The notes beneath the pieces were generated by a model, which worked only from the letters and a program-made list of their open reading frames with translations, was not told the DNA's origin and searched no databases. Position numbers and translations under genes: made by a program. From an uncultured Aquimarina sp. (GTDB lineage: Bacteria; Bacteroidota; Bacteroidia; Flavobacteriales; Flavobacteriaceae): DNA of 64,000 bases. Location of the stretch: positions 186,001 through 250,000 of the forward strand of contig CANMLU010000003.1 of NCBI GenBank assembly GCA_947498815.1, written 5' to 3'. Shown piece by piece: positions 32,171-40,797 of the stretch (position 1 is its first letter; each line of letters begins with the position of its first letter).

Positions 32171-32217
32171 CAAATTTCATCATTAAGATGCTGCAAAACA
32201 TGAGTAATTGTACTCAT
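32171..32217 (-). promoter_or_regulatory. Island promoter module 2
   Basis: The palindrome ATGAGTAATTGTACTCAT is at 32200-32217. GAAATTTG lies 21 bp downstream on the minus strand (32171-32178). Transcription would start near 32164, about 35 nt before the lipoprotein ATG. Confidence 0.72.
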
Positions 32218-32436
32218 ATTCAAGAGTTATCTTGCTCTGTAAAATGAGTATCTTCAGTATACGTATTAGACGTTCTCATACTCGAAGAGACTCTAGCCAA
32301 CTTAAAGCTTTATACTTTCAGTAAATAAGAACCATAATTTTTCTGCTAGTACCTGAACTTGATAGCTGAAAAGGTTTTAGCTGAATTTCTTACCATCAAG
32401 ACCGATACTCGTTATGCTTATCCTTATAAGAGAAAA

Positions 32437-32468
32437 ATACCCACTTCACTAAAAAAGCAAGTGGGTAT
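32437..32468 (-). terminator. Terminator of the 815-aa calpain-like gene
   Basis: ATACCCACTT (32437-32446) and AAGTGGGTAT (32459-32468) form a 10-bp stem. On the minus strand it is followed by TTTTTC. Confidence 0.85.
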
Positions 32469-32473
32469 TAACT

Positions 32474-32515
32474 GGCTAACCTTATGCAAACAGTACAAAA
32501 AAGGTTAGCCGCCCC
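32474..32515 (-). repeat. Conserved 3' hairpin element (GGGGGCGGCTAACC...GGTTAGCC), copy 1
   Basis: On the minus strand a GGGGGC box is followed by GGCTAACC and, 21 nt later, GGTTAGCC. It lies between the stop codon of the calpain-like gene and its terminator. Related copies lie at 35045-35094 and 37940-37981 in the same position. Confidence 0.7.
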
Positions 32516-32525
32516 CAAAAAGCCT

Positions 32526-34973
32526 TTATTTTTTTATGATTATTTTTTTGGTTTGTGTTCTGTCCTGATCTCTATATTTTATGAAGTATAATCCATCAGG
32601 AACAAGGCTCAGATCTATAGATTGATTGCCAGATAGGCCTTTATCATATATCAACTGGCGACCATTGGTATCAAATAAACGTATCGTGTAGGATTCGTTA
32701 CCATAAATCTGTAATCTATCTTTTACTGGATTGTTGATCGTAAAAAGTTCAATGTTCTTTTGATTGCTGGTTATGTTGCTGTCTGAAAATCTATTATTGT
32801 CTACATATTCTGCGGCAGTAATAAATTTCCATCGCGTTAAGTTACCCGAGCAAGATGTAGGTACCTGTCTTATTTGCACACCTTTTTGAGAGGATCCATC
32901 GATCAAATCATCAGAACCCAAACATTGCATATAGGTATTGCTTATCCTATTATAAAGATGGTATTCGTTAACTACATCTGATTCTTTAAGTTCCCATTTT
33001 ACCCAATCCCCTCTACAACTTTTTCCTGCCAATCTGGTGGTCTTGGTTTTATCGTCTCCGCAATTGCCATCATTGGCTGTTGCATCTGGTTTACCTGAGA
33101 CTTGGATATGACCATTTTGAGCTTTGTTATACATATAGTATTGGTTATTACCGGCATCAATAAGCTTCCATTGCGCTTGATCATCGGCATATTGACTATC
33201 AATCCCGCGAACATTTTTGGCAGCTCCCCCACAGGTGTTGCCTGTTCCATCTTCTGTGGCGGTACTTTGTAAATATTTTGAAAACCCAACATTTTCGACA
33301 TGATACCAGATATCGGTATTGATTGGTTCTGGTATTATGATCTCCGGTTCAACATATTTATCTTCGAATTTAAAAAATGAAGCCTTTGAAAAATTGGCCA
33401 CATATTGGTCGTAAGAAAGATCGTATAACCCGTCACCCGAATCCAAATCATAGAAACCCATTTGAGCATACAATTGAAGATCAGAATAACCTCCTGCCGA
33501 AGCAAATCTAAGTCCATATGGGTTTTTAATAATAAATCTCGATTCATTATCCGTGTTTTTATATACACCCACAAGACTATATACATGTCCACTTCTTACT
33601 ACAGGTGCTCCTAGTTCAAATTTTCCTGATTGTTTACCTGTAGAAGCTCCATACCCCCTGTCAAATAAGTTTTTGCATGCCTCATAAAGCATTGATTCGC
33701 TCATTAAAATCTCATCGGTATCCCTATTACGAAATTCTAAAACTTCTCTCTCAATATTTGTTAAAGGCCAGTCTAAGAGATATCCATAATACACTTTGCA
33801 TAGTATTGACCACCAAACATTTTTGCTTAATGGCAATGCAGATATAGAGTGCATACGTACATCATCATCAACTCTGGCATAGGTTTGATCATTAAGGTTT
33901 CCATATTGTACGGCATAAGTTCCATCGCCCAGGTCAACAGCCCATTCCTTTAGTAGCGATGGATTTGATTCGGCCATGCCTTGTATAGGTCCTGCATGAG
34001 GGCAATTTTCGGCTCTTTGCTGGACATCAAACATAAGTGGTTCATTTCCCCACAATGAGTACTCTGACACTTGATCAATACTTGGCCCACGGTAGAAAAA
34101 TAGACTAGAGTTTAGATCATCCGGCCAACGTTGTCCATTTAGTTCTTTGCTTACATACTTACGATTATTTGGATTGTTTGAGTAGGGTTGATAAAACTCT
34201 GTTACACGATGAACTCTATGCCTTTTCTCTTCTTTGATGGAAGCATTTACCACATCAATTTCTGATTGATCGGCCCAATAACTTGTATTTTCACCGTTTC
34301 CTGTAAGTATGTCACTTCCACCACCAAGGCCTACCAACCATGCTTTCCCAACTCCCAGATATGTAAGTTCATCGGTACCGGCACCTCCATAAAGCCGTGC
34401 TTGTAACTTCACACTCCTGTCTACTACAATTTTATCGTTTCCGTTACCACCTTTTATACTTATCTCCTCATAACTTTCGGCAGCATAGTTTGTAGTCGTG
34501 CCATTAACAGCGACCTCTATCATATCATTTTTGTGGCTTACGGTAATATCATCGTTTCCTGAGGTACCTGATATCTCAAGAATTCGAAAAGGAATTCCAT
34601 ATTCGTAGACTCTACCATTATCTGCATTATAGCCTGAGGTGAACCCAAAATTAAAATTTGAATAAACGCTGTCATTATTTGCCTTTAAGCGATACCTATA
34701 CATACTTGCAGGAGCTAACCCTTCGTCATTATAACTAGTTGTATTGGCAGGTAAGGTCGCTATTTCTTTCCAGCTCTCTATTGAACTTGCTCTTTCTAAA
34801 ACATATCCTGTTTCATCTGTGGCATTATCCCGCCAGGTAATTAGGATATTAGTATCATCATACGTTTCAGCTTTTAAAGATGTAGGAGCAGTTTGTCCAT
34901 TTATGATTCCACTGAGCCCAATCAATAGACAAAATGAAATATGTGTACTATATTTTATTAAATATGATTTCAT
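32526..34973 (-). CDS. T9SS-secreted calpain-like protease with FnIII, RTX-like repeats and ricin-type lectin domain
   Basis: The 815-residue protein has a signal peptide ending GLSGIINGQ, then a fibronectin III domain (30-125). RTX-like Gly/Asp repeats follow (GGNGNDKIVVDRSV, GGAGTDELTYLG). A papain-like calpain domain covers about 260-540: YDVQQ-type motif FDVQQRAENC with candidate Cys, GHVYSLVGV with His, and KNPYG with Asn. A ricin-B-like trefoil spans about 550-740. A T9SS type A sorting domain ends DGLYFIKYRDQDRTQTKKIIIKK. It probably binds glycan and cleaves protein outside the cell. The calpain active-site helix is degenerate, so catalysis is not certain. Confidence 0.8.
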   Translation of the reverse strand: MKSYLIKYSTHISFCLLIGLSGIINGQTAPTSLKAETYDDTNILITWRDNATDETGYVLERASSIESWKEIATLPANTTSYNDEGLAPASMYRYRLKANNDSVYSNFNFGFTSGYNADNGRVYEYGIPFRILEISGTSGNDDITVSHKNDMIEVAVNGTTTNYAAESYEEISIKGGNGNDKIVVDRSVKLQARLYGGAGTDELTYLGVGKAWLVGLGGGSDILTGNGENTSYWADQSEIDVVNASIKEEKRHRVHRVTEFYQPYSNNPNNRKYVSKELNGQRWPDDLNSSLFFYRGPSIDQVSEYSLWGNEPLMFDVQQRAENCPHAGPIQGMAESNPSLLKEWAVDLGDGTYAVQYGNLNDQTYARVDDDVRMHSISALPLSKNVWWSILCKVYYGYLLDWPLTNIEREVLEFRNRDTDEILMSESMLYEACKNLFDRGYGASTGKQSGKFELGAPVVRSGHVYSLVGVYKNTDNESRFIIKNPYGLRFASAGGYSDLQLYAQMGFYDLDSGDGLYDLSYDQYVANFSKASFFKFEDKYVEPEIIIPEPINTDIWYHVENVGFSKYLQSTATEDGTGNTCGGAAKNVRGIDSQYADDQAQWKLIDAGNNQYYMYNKAQNGHIQVSGKPDATANDGNCGDDKTKTTRLAGKSCRGDWVKWELKESDVVNEYHLYNRISNTYMQCLGSDDLIDGSSQKGVQIRQVPTSCSGNLTRWKFITAAEYVDNNRFSDSNITSNQKNIELFTINNPVKDRLQIYGNESYTIRLFDTNGRQLIYDKGLSGNQSIDLSLVPDGLYFIKYRDQDRTQTKKIIIKK

Positions 34974-35007
34974 GTGTTTTAATTTTTTAGTTTAAAGATA
35001 AATAAAA

Positions 35008-35038
35008 GGTCTGTCCGGTCAGGGTAACCGGACAGACC
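35008..35038 (-). terminator. Strong intrinsic terminator
   Basis: GGTCTGTCCGGT (35008-35019) and ACCGGACAGACC (35027-35038) give a perfect 12-bp GC-rich stem with a 7-nt loop. On the minus strand TTTTATTT follows. It ends the frameshifted calpain-like gene. Confidence 0.9.
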
Positions 35039-35044
35039 ATAATG

Positions 35045-35094
35045 GACTAACCAATGATGTGATTTGTATGTAGTAAAATATGGTTAGTCGCCCC
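35045..35094 (-). repeat. Conserved 3' hairpin element, copy 2 (compensated arms)
   Basis: The arms are GACTAACC (35045-35052) and GGTTAGTC (35082-35089), followed on the plus strand by GCCCC. Compared with copies 1 and 3 (GGCTAACC/GGTTAGCC) both partners of one pair have changed, so pairing is preserved. Confidence 0.7.
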
Positions 35095-35163
35095 ATAAAA
35101 AGATAGGTCAGAGTAAATATCAAATAAAACGTATTCAAGAAGGCATAACTAGAAATGATAACA

Positions 35164-36463
35164 TCATTCCCAGAGTATTTTAGATGCCCTAATTGAAGAA
35201 AAATATGTTTTAAACTCATCATATGATAATTCTATTTTTCCGAAATTGGGATTATGCTCTGGCTTCCATAAAGCGTCATATACATCTCCATAAGGGTTTC
35301 TGACAATTATTTTATTATTCTGGATACCTATAATCGTATGCACATGGTACTGCGACACCCCTATATCCAAGTTTTTACGACTTGAGAGCGCTTGCAATGT
35401 ATACCCTGCATCCAAATACTCTTGTAATCTTTTTAAATACTCTTCTTCGGTATACTCATCTCCTGATGTTACTAGACTATCTATAAATTCGGAGGTAAGC
35501 GGTTCTGGATAATCTAAATTTAAACTGCTATAGGCCTTTTGTAAAAACACAAACCAGGATTTTCCGTTGGGGCCTGGACGTGATAAATGAAAAGGAAGAA
35601 TATCCTGATCAACACGAGCATACTTTTCTCCACCTATTTTAACAGCATAGGTACCATCACCAAGTTCTACAGCCAATTCTCTTACTCTCTTGGGAGAATG
35701 ATTAGCCATAGATGCCCATCTTGCAGTAGTATAACATCTTTGAAAAAAGCCTTGTTGAACATCATAAGGAGAGGGCAAATCAACACCCCATAAGCTCGTT
35801 TCTGAAATCGGAATATAATCCCAAGGTACTTCGCTATTAGCAAAAATGGTGAACCTATCCTCATCGGTAATTTGTGGACCATCTAGTACTTTGTTTGAAT
35901 TTTCGAATGAAGCCACAATATTTAATTTTCCAGATGATTTCTCTGTATTCGATGCATTATGTGTATCCTCGGGATCTATCCAAAACCTTGTGTTTTTTTT
36001 ATTTCCCAGAACTTTATCGGTTCCATCACCCAATGTTACCAAAGTGGCTGATGTACTGCTTATATTTCTTACAAAATCATTACCATCACCTGGATACACC
36101 ATTATTGGGGTTTTTACACTGCGATTGATAATAATAGAATCATTTCCTTTACCTCCATAGATAATCAACTCATCATAAGGTTTAGGAATTTTGCACACAC
36201 CCGAACTGGTTCGTATAGTTAGTGCTTTTCCGTTACGCCATTCATTTACTCGTATGGTAGTTGCATTATCGCGCACGATAAATTACTCTTGTATGGCTCG
36301 TCAAACTCTTTATAGTCACCTCGCATTTTGAGGCATTCTTTATTATTTCCTCAATTGAAGAATCGTCTCCATTTGGGTCTATTGTCTCAGTAAATTCTTC
36401 TTTTTCACAACCGTAAAACAGTATTAAGGTTAAAAGAAGCATTAATTTGAATATTGTTTTCAT
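35164..36463 (-). pseudogene. Calpain-like RTX lipoprotein, frameshifted copy
   Basis: It is a paralogue of the intact gene at 36530-37831. Its start (36463) encodes MKTIFKLMLLLTLILFYGC-EKEEF. After HTRVIYRA the frame breaks. The intact copy reads ATCGCTTGCACG where this copy reads ATCGCGCACG, a 2-bp deletion at about 36272. The rest (35164-36276) stays open: RTX-like YGGKGNDSIIINRSV, calpain-type DVQQGFFQRCYTTARWASMA with Cys, VHTIIGV with His, RNPYGD with Asn. The recent loss, otherwise intact coding and terminator suggest a very young pseudogene, a phase-variable state or a sequencing error. Confidence 0.82.
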
Positions 36464-36529
36464 GATATGATTTGGTGATGTTAGCATTAAATAAAACTTC
36501 TTTGCTCATAACGACTAGAAATGATAAAA

Positions 36530-37831
36530 TCACTCCCAGATTACCTTGCTCACTATGATCGAAGGAAAATATGTTTTAAACTCTTGAAAAGAGAGTGCTA
36601 CTCTACCATTATTTGCATTATACACTTGCTTACGTACTCCATCAAATATGTCTCCATATGGATTTCTTACAATAATCTTGTTATTTTCTACACCGAGAAT
36701 GGTATGTACATGAGATTGTGAAACCCCAATCTCAAGATTTTCATTCCCATATAATGATAAAGTTTGCAATAAATACCCTTTGTCTTTAAATTTTTTTACC
36801 GCTTCGAGGTAATCAACAGCTGTATACTGTGTTGTATACATACGAGCAATCGAGTGAGAAGGGTCATAAGGAGCTAATGGATAATCATAATCAATATACG
36901 CTTTCTCCATAAGAACATACCAAGATTTACCAGTGATACCAGGGCGTGATAGATGAAAAGGAATAATATCATCATCAACCCGCGCATAGCGATTATTACG
37001 AATTTTTATTGCATACGTTCCATCACCAAGTTCTACAGCAAGTTCTCGCACTTTTTGTGGATGTTGACTAGCTAGAGCTGCCCATCGACTGGTGTAATTA
37101 CAAGTTTGTAAATATCCTTGTTGCACATCATAGGGACTAGGTAAATCAATGCCCCATAGACTTGTTTCAGACATTGGTATATAATCCCATGGCACTTCTG
37201 TATTGGCATATCGGTTATACCTATCAGGATCTTCAATGTCTGGGCTATCTAATATCTTCTCAGAATTCTCAAAAGAGGCTACAACATGCAATTTACCTGC
37301 ATTGATCTCTGTTGAGGACGCATTATGGATATCCTCTGGGTCTATCCAGAAACGTGTATTCTTTTTATTTCCAACGATTTTATCTTTACCATCACCCAAT
37401 GTTACCAAAGTGGCTGATGTACTGCTTATATTTCTTACAAAATCATGACCATCACCTGGATACACCATTATTGGGGTTTTTACACTGCGATTGATAATAA
37501 TAGAATCATTTCCTTTACCTCCATAGATAACCAACTCATCATAAGGTTTAGGAATTTTGCACACACCCGAACTGGTTCGTATGGTTAGTGCTTTTCCGTT
37601 ACGCCATTCATTTACTCGTATGGTAGTTGCATTATCGCTTGCACGATAAATTACTCTTGTATGGCTCGCCAAACTCTTTATAGTCACCTCACATTTTGAA
37701 GCACTCTTTATTATTTCCTCAATTGAAGAATCGTCTCCATTTGGGTCTATTGTCTCAGTAAATTCTACTTTTTCACAACCGTAAAACAGTATTAAGGTTA
37801 AAAGAAGCGTTAATTTGAATACTGCTTTCAT
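36530..37831 (-). CDS. Calpain-like cysteine protease lipoprotein with RTX-like repeats
   Basis: The 433-residue protein has lipobox ILFYGC-EKVEF. RTX-like repeats lie near residues 90-150 (GGKGNDSIIINRSV, GDGHDFVRN, GDGKDKIVGN). A calpain-type domain follows: LWGIDLPSPYDVQQGYLQTC with the Cys nucleophile, ELGDGTYAIKI, YARVDDDIIPFHL, SHVHTILGV with the His and IIVRNPYGD with the Asn. All three triad positions are present. It has no T9SS domain, unlike the 815-residue paralogue, so it is held by its lipid anchor. It lies upstream (minus strand) of its frameshifted twin. Confidence 0.82.
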   Translation of the reverse strand: MKAVFKLTLLLTLILFYGCEKVEFTETIDPNGDDSSIEEIIKSASKCEVTIKSLASHTRVIYRASDNATTIRVNEWRNGKALTIRTSSGVCKIPKPYDELVIYGGKGNDSIIINRSVKTPIMVYPGDGHDFVRNISSTSATLVTLGDGKDKIVGNKKNTRFWIDPEDIHNASSTEINAGKLHVVASFENSEKILDSPDIEDPDRYNRYANTEVPWDYIPMSETSLWGIDLPSPYDVQQGYLQTCNYTSRWAALASQHPQKVRELAVELGDGTYAIKIRNNRYARVDDDIIPFHLSRPGITGKSWYVLMEKAYIDYDYPLAPYDPSHSIARMYTTQYTAVDYLEAVKKFKDKGYLLQTLSLYGNENLEIGVSQSHVHTILGVENNKIIVRNPYGDIFDGVRKQVYNANNGRVALSFQEFKTYFPSIIVSKVIWE

Positions 37832-37902
37832 GATATCATTGTGTGGTTTAAGTTAATTTGAGTTTTATTGTTTTCGAAATACACTATGCCTATATGGGGA
37901 GA

Positions 37903-37934
37903 ATACCCACTTTACCTAAAAAGTAAGTGAGTAT
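37903..37934 (-). terminator. Terminator of the nucleoside-hydrolase-like gene
   Basis: ATACCCACTT (37903-37912) pairs with AAGTGAGTAT (37925-37934), with one G-T pair. It is the counterpart of the terminator at 32437-32468 and stands in the same order after the GGCTAACC element. Confidence 0.7.
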
Positions 37935-37939
37935 TATTT

Positions 37940-37981
37940 GGCTAACCTCATTCAAGTGGTACAAAAAAGGTTAGCCGCCCC
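37940..37981 (-). repeat. Conserved 3' hairpin element, copy 3
   Basis: GGCTAACC (37940-37947) and GGTTAGCC (37969-37976) are followed by GCCCC, between the stop codon at 37991 and the terminator. It is nearly identical to copy 1, including GTACAAAAAAGGTTAGCCGCCCC-like flanks. Confidence 0.7.
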
Positions 37982-37990
37982 ATAATGGTT

Positions 37991-39832
37991 CTATTTTTTT
38001 ATAATTATTTTTTTGATTTGTGTTCTATTTTGATTTTTATATTTTATAAAATACATGCCTTCATTAAGGAAGCCTACATCTATAGTTTGATTTCCGGATA
38101 GGTTTTTATCATCCATCACCTGGCGACCATTTGCATCATATAAGCTTAGATTGTAGACCTCATTGCTATAGATCTGTAATATATCCTCTACTGGGTTGTT
38201 AAAACTAAAAGAAATAATATCTTCTTTGGCCTTAGAGCTATTTACAGAACGGTTATTACATCCCAGGTTTCCAAAATTAAAACGACCATTACACCATAAG
38301 GTTTGAGCATTACCGCAGCCCGTTCGGGTAGCTTTGTTCTCGGTTTGATAGGTTGAATTACAAACTTTCATATAATCTACAGTCAAGTTTCTGTTACACC
38401 CATTGGTAGTCCCATCGTTTGTGAAATGTACTTCTATTTTACCTCCAGCATAATTATCATGGGTATAATCTCTATAAGAAGTGGACACATTATTCCAGGT
38501 TTTTACAAAATTGCCATTTACCTTTAGTTTCATGGTTTCCTTACCACAAGTTCCTTTTGCTCTTATTGTAATTGAACCACTATTACTATTACCCGAAACA
38601 CAATCGATATCTCTTTTTGCCAGATTATCTAATCGATCTCCCCATCCTTTACCTGTTTTTGTGATATATGTCTGAAACTGATATGCATTATTGGCTATTG
38701 GAGTATTAGAACCAATAGGGACTTCAATAGTAAGAGTTCTGCTACCAGCAGATACATTTACTCGTTTAATACCATAGGTTGTATAAGGTGAAGTATCTTT
38801 TTGAAAACTAACAATAATATCACGATTTGTGCTTGCAGTATACTCAACAGATACAGTAGCAGTATTTCCAGATACCGCTGAATTAGGAGCAGAAACTGAA
38901 ACAATTTTATCGCTACCAGGGTTTGTGTCGGGATCGGGATTTGGTGAGGAAGCAGTATTTGTTACGTACCTGCTCCAAAATTTACTTACACTACTGGCTT
39001 TGTTATCGATGTTGAAAATCCACCAATTTTCTACACAATCAGAAAAATCAACACCATCTGTTTTAAGAGAAGACCAGTCGTAAGGAACTCCATTCGGAAA
39101 TGCTCGATCAACCACGCGATCTGCTTCTCTCCAAAGTTCCTTTGCTTTTGCGTTTGGTGAAGATTTTGCCTGAGCTATCCATTTTTTATCGCCACTTCTG
39201 TACGATGGCGTTTGATAAGGACCATGATCTCCCCAACTTTGATTAAAATCAGCATTACCGTCATCAATGTAAAAATATTTAGTTTTGCTTTTTACATAAT
39301 TAAGATCAGAAGTTGTGGTCTGATCTTGATTCCACTCACTGTGCTGAACAACAATAACATTGTTTTTAACCTTACTAGCTCCAACACTGCGAATTACTTG
39401 TGCAACCCAGTCTGCTGTAATGTCTGATTGACCAGCCTCTTGAACCCAAACTTTACCACCATTATTGAGGATAGGAATCACTTTGTTTTTGATATTCGTA
39501 ACAGACCCGTTCCAGTTTGCGTTTGCATCTGTCCAATGATCCTTCCCAAATGCCATATCGAATAGCTTATCCGAGTCTATAAACTTTCCTCCTTGTTTAC
39601 CAATAGCACCTGCAACGGCATAATACTTTACTCCGCTCAGATCGCTGTGTGCCAGCATACTTCCTAATGCAGCCTGAGCATGAATATCATCAGGATCTGG
39701 TTTACTGTCAAATTGTGCAATTAAAATATCTTTGCTTTTATTAAAGAATGGTCGTTGAGCCGAGACCGTGGAACAAATCAAAAGCATGACTATTGTCAAT
39801 AAGACAACAGATTTTGGATTATTTCTTTTCAT
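37991..39832 (-). CDS. T9SS-secreted nucleoside-hydrolase-like protein with CBM36/60-type module
   Basis: The 613-residue protein has a signal peptide ending TVSAQ. The N-terminal domain (30-290) starts ILIAQFDSKPDPDDIHAQAALGSML, matching the DxDPDD metal-binding start of nucleoside-hydrolase/DUF1593-like folds. A carbohydrate module near residues 430-505 reads SITIRAKGTCGKETMKLKVNG and VHFTNDG...NLTVDYMKVC, as in Ca-dependent xylan-binding CBM36/60. The C-terminus (LNEGMYFIKYKNQNRTQIKKIIIKK) is a T9SS type A sorting domain. It is probably a secreted polysaccharide-directed enzyme. Substrate is inferred only from the CBM. Confidence 0.78.
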   Translation of the reverse strand: MKRNNPKSVVLLTIVMLLICSTVSAQRPFFNKSKDILIAQFDSKPDPDDIHAQAALGSMLAHSDLSGVKYYAVAGAIGKQGGKFIDSDKLFDMAFGKDHWTDANANWNGSVTNIKNKVIPILNNGGKVWVQEAGQSDITADWVAQVIRSVGASKVKNNVIVVQHSEWNQDQTTTSDLNYVKSKTKYFYIDDGNADFNQSWGDHGPYQTPSYRSGDKKWIAQAKSSPNAKAKELWREADRVVDRAFPNGVPYDWSSLKTDGVDFSDCVENWWIFNIDNKASSVSKFWSRYVTNTASSPNPDPDTNPGSDKIVSVSAPNSAVSGNTATVSVEYTASTNRDIIVSFQKDTSPYTTYGIKRVNVSAGSRTLTIEVPIGSNTPIANNAYQFQTYITKTGKGWGDRLDNLAKRDIDCVSGNSNSGSITIRAKGTCGKETMKLKVNGNFVKTWNNVSTSYRDYTHDNYAGGKIEVHFTNDGTTNGCNRNLTVDYMKVCNSTYQTENKATRTGCGNAQTLWCNGRFNFGNLGCNNRSVNSSKAKEDIISFSFNNPVEDILQIYSNEVYNLSLYDANGRQVMDDKNLSGNQTIDVGFLNEGMYFIKYKNQNRTQIKKIIIKK

Positions 39833-39870
39833 AACGATTTAATTATTATTGATATATTATTCTTAAACAA

Positions 39871-40076
39871 TTACTTCTTAACTATTAATTTCTTAGTCTG
39901 TGTTTTATTTTGATCTCCGAATAGGTTGTGCTATCCATCACTTGAGGGCCATTAATATGACTATCTGATGGTTTTATAATTGTTACTTTTTGCGCATGAG
40001 AAACCAATATATTAATCAGAAAAAAGAGAAAAAAGCTTAATTTTTTAAACGAAAATCTGCAAGGTATTGGTCTCAT
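39871..40076 (-). pseudogene. Remnant of a T9SS-secreted protein (signal peptide joined to sorting-domain tail)
   Basis: From ATG at 40076 the frame gives a signal peptide (FFLFFLINILVSHAQ), then NGPQVMDSTTYSE. That is a piece of a sorting domain like NGRQVMDDKNLSG in the neighbouring gene. A frame change then leads to DQNKTQTKKLIVKK and a stop at 39871, the usual last residues of such domains. The whole catalytic body and part of the sorting domain are gone. It is non-functional. Confidence 0.75.
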
Positions 40077-40285
40077 AATTTTAATTTTAAAATGATTAAT
40101 TATTTGTGTGAATAGTATCAGATATAGTCTTAAATACATATTTGATTTAATGAATCGAATATGTATTTAACTAAAATCTACTGTCTGTTGGAATGGATAA
40201 GATTAAAAAACAATCACGTATCGCCAATACAGTTTATTATAGCAAACGCGTATTCTAGATACTTTATCACCGAAACGTTTTCACT

Positions 40286-40414
40286 TTAAGTACTTAGCTT
40301 ATTAGAGAGAAACTCTAGATATATAAACATTGGAGTTTTCGAATGACCTGAGTGTTTTTGGTTAGACATTAAAACTTGGATTATTAATGCTAAATAGAAA
40401 ATTGGGTTTTTCAT
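40286..40414 (-). CDS. Small ORF directly behind island promoter module 3
   Basis: The 42-residue frame starts MKNPIFYLALIIQVLMSNQ, a signal-peptide-like segment, then HSGHSKTPMFIYLEFL and stops. It begins about 28 nt after the predicted transcription start of the module at 40449-40495. It may be a short exported peptide or the front end of another decayed secreted protein. Only position and the hydrophobic start support it. Confidence 0.35.
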   Translation of the reverse strand: MKNPIFYLALIIQVLMSNQKHSGHSKTPMFIYLEFLSNKLST

Positions 40415-40448
40415 GATTTGATGGGTTTGCGTTAAGCCTAATATGTTT

Positions 40449-40495
40449 CAAAAATAGGGGAACCATTTATGCCAAACATGAGTACATGTACTCAA
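40449..40495 (-). promoter_or_regulatory. Island promoter module 3
   Basis: The palindrome ATGAGTACATGTACTCAA is at 40478-40495 (last base deviates). TATTTTTG, a perfect -7 element, lies 21 bp downstream on the minus strand (40449-40456). It reads toward the small ORF, the T9SS remnant and possibly the 37991 gene. Confidence 0.72.
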
Positions 40496-40797
40496 TTATT
40501 AGATATATATATATTAGCTTTAGATAATCAAACATATTTTGGTAACCTATTATGCATTTTGAAAAATTCACTTTAGAAAAGCTTAAATTCGAGTGTTTAA
40601 CCTAAGTGAAACGAAGGTCAATTATATCGAGAACAGTTCTTTTAATTCAAAACCTTATGTATTCTCTATAGATTCCTTCCTCGTGTCGGAGCAACCGAAT
40701 TAAAGAATTTGGAATCAAAAAATCAAAATGCACAACGGGTCTTTTATTATATGTTTTATATTAATTAGTTCATTGAATATTTAGAAAATTGTGTGAG
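40496..40797. other. 302-bp intergenic region
   Basis: This is AT-rich DNA between promoter module 3 and the end of the 40798 gene. I see no gene, repeat or clear terminator in it. Confidence 0.5.

Larger units (their letters stand above)
32131..32525 (-). other. 395-bp intergenic region: promoter module plus 3' elements
   Basis: It contains promoter module 2 (32171-32217), a further half-site ATGAGTA at 32244-32250, a terminator (32437-32468) and the conserved GGCTAACC hairpin element (32474-32515) of the gene upstream on the minus strand. No gene was seen. Confidence 0.65.

Noticed and set aside
34744-36160. Several 60-100 codon plus-strand ORFs opposite the calpain-like genes
   Set aside because: They mirror well-supported minus-strand genes and have no promoter, start context or recognisable protein features.
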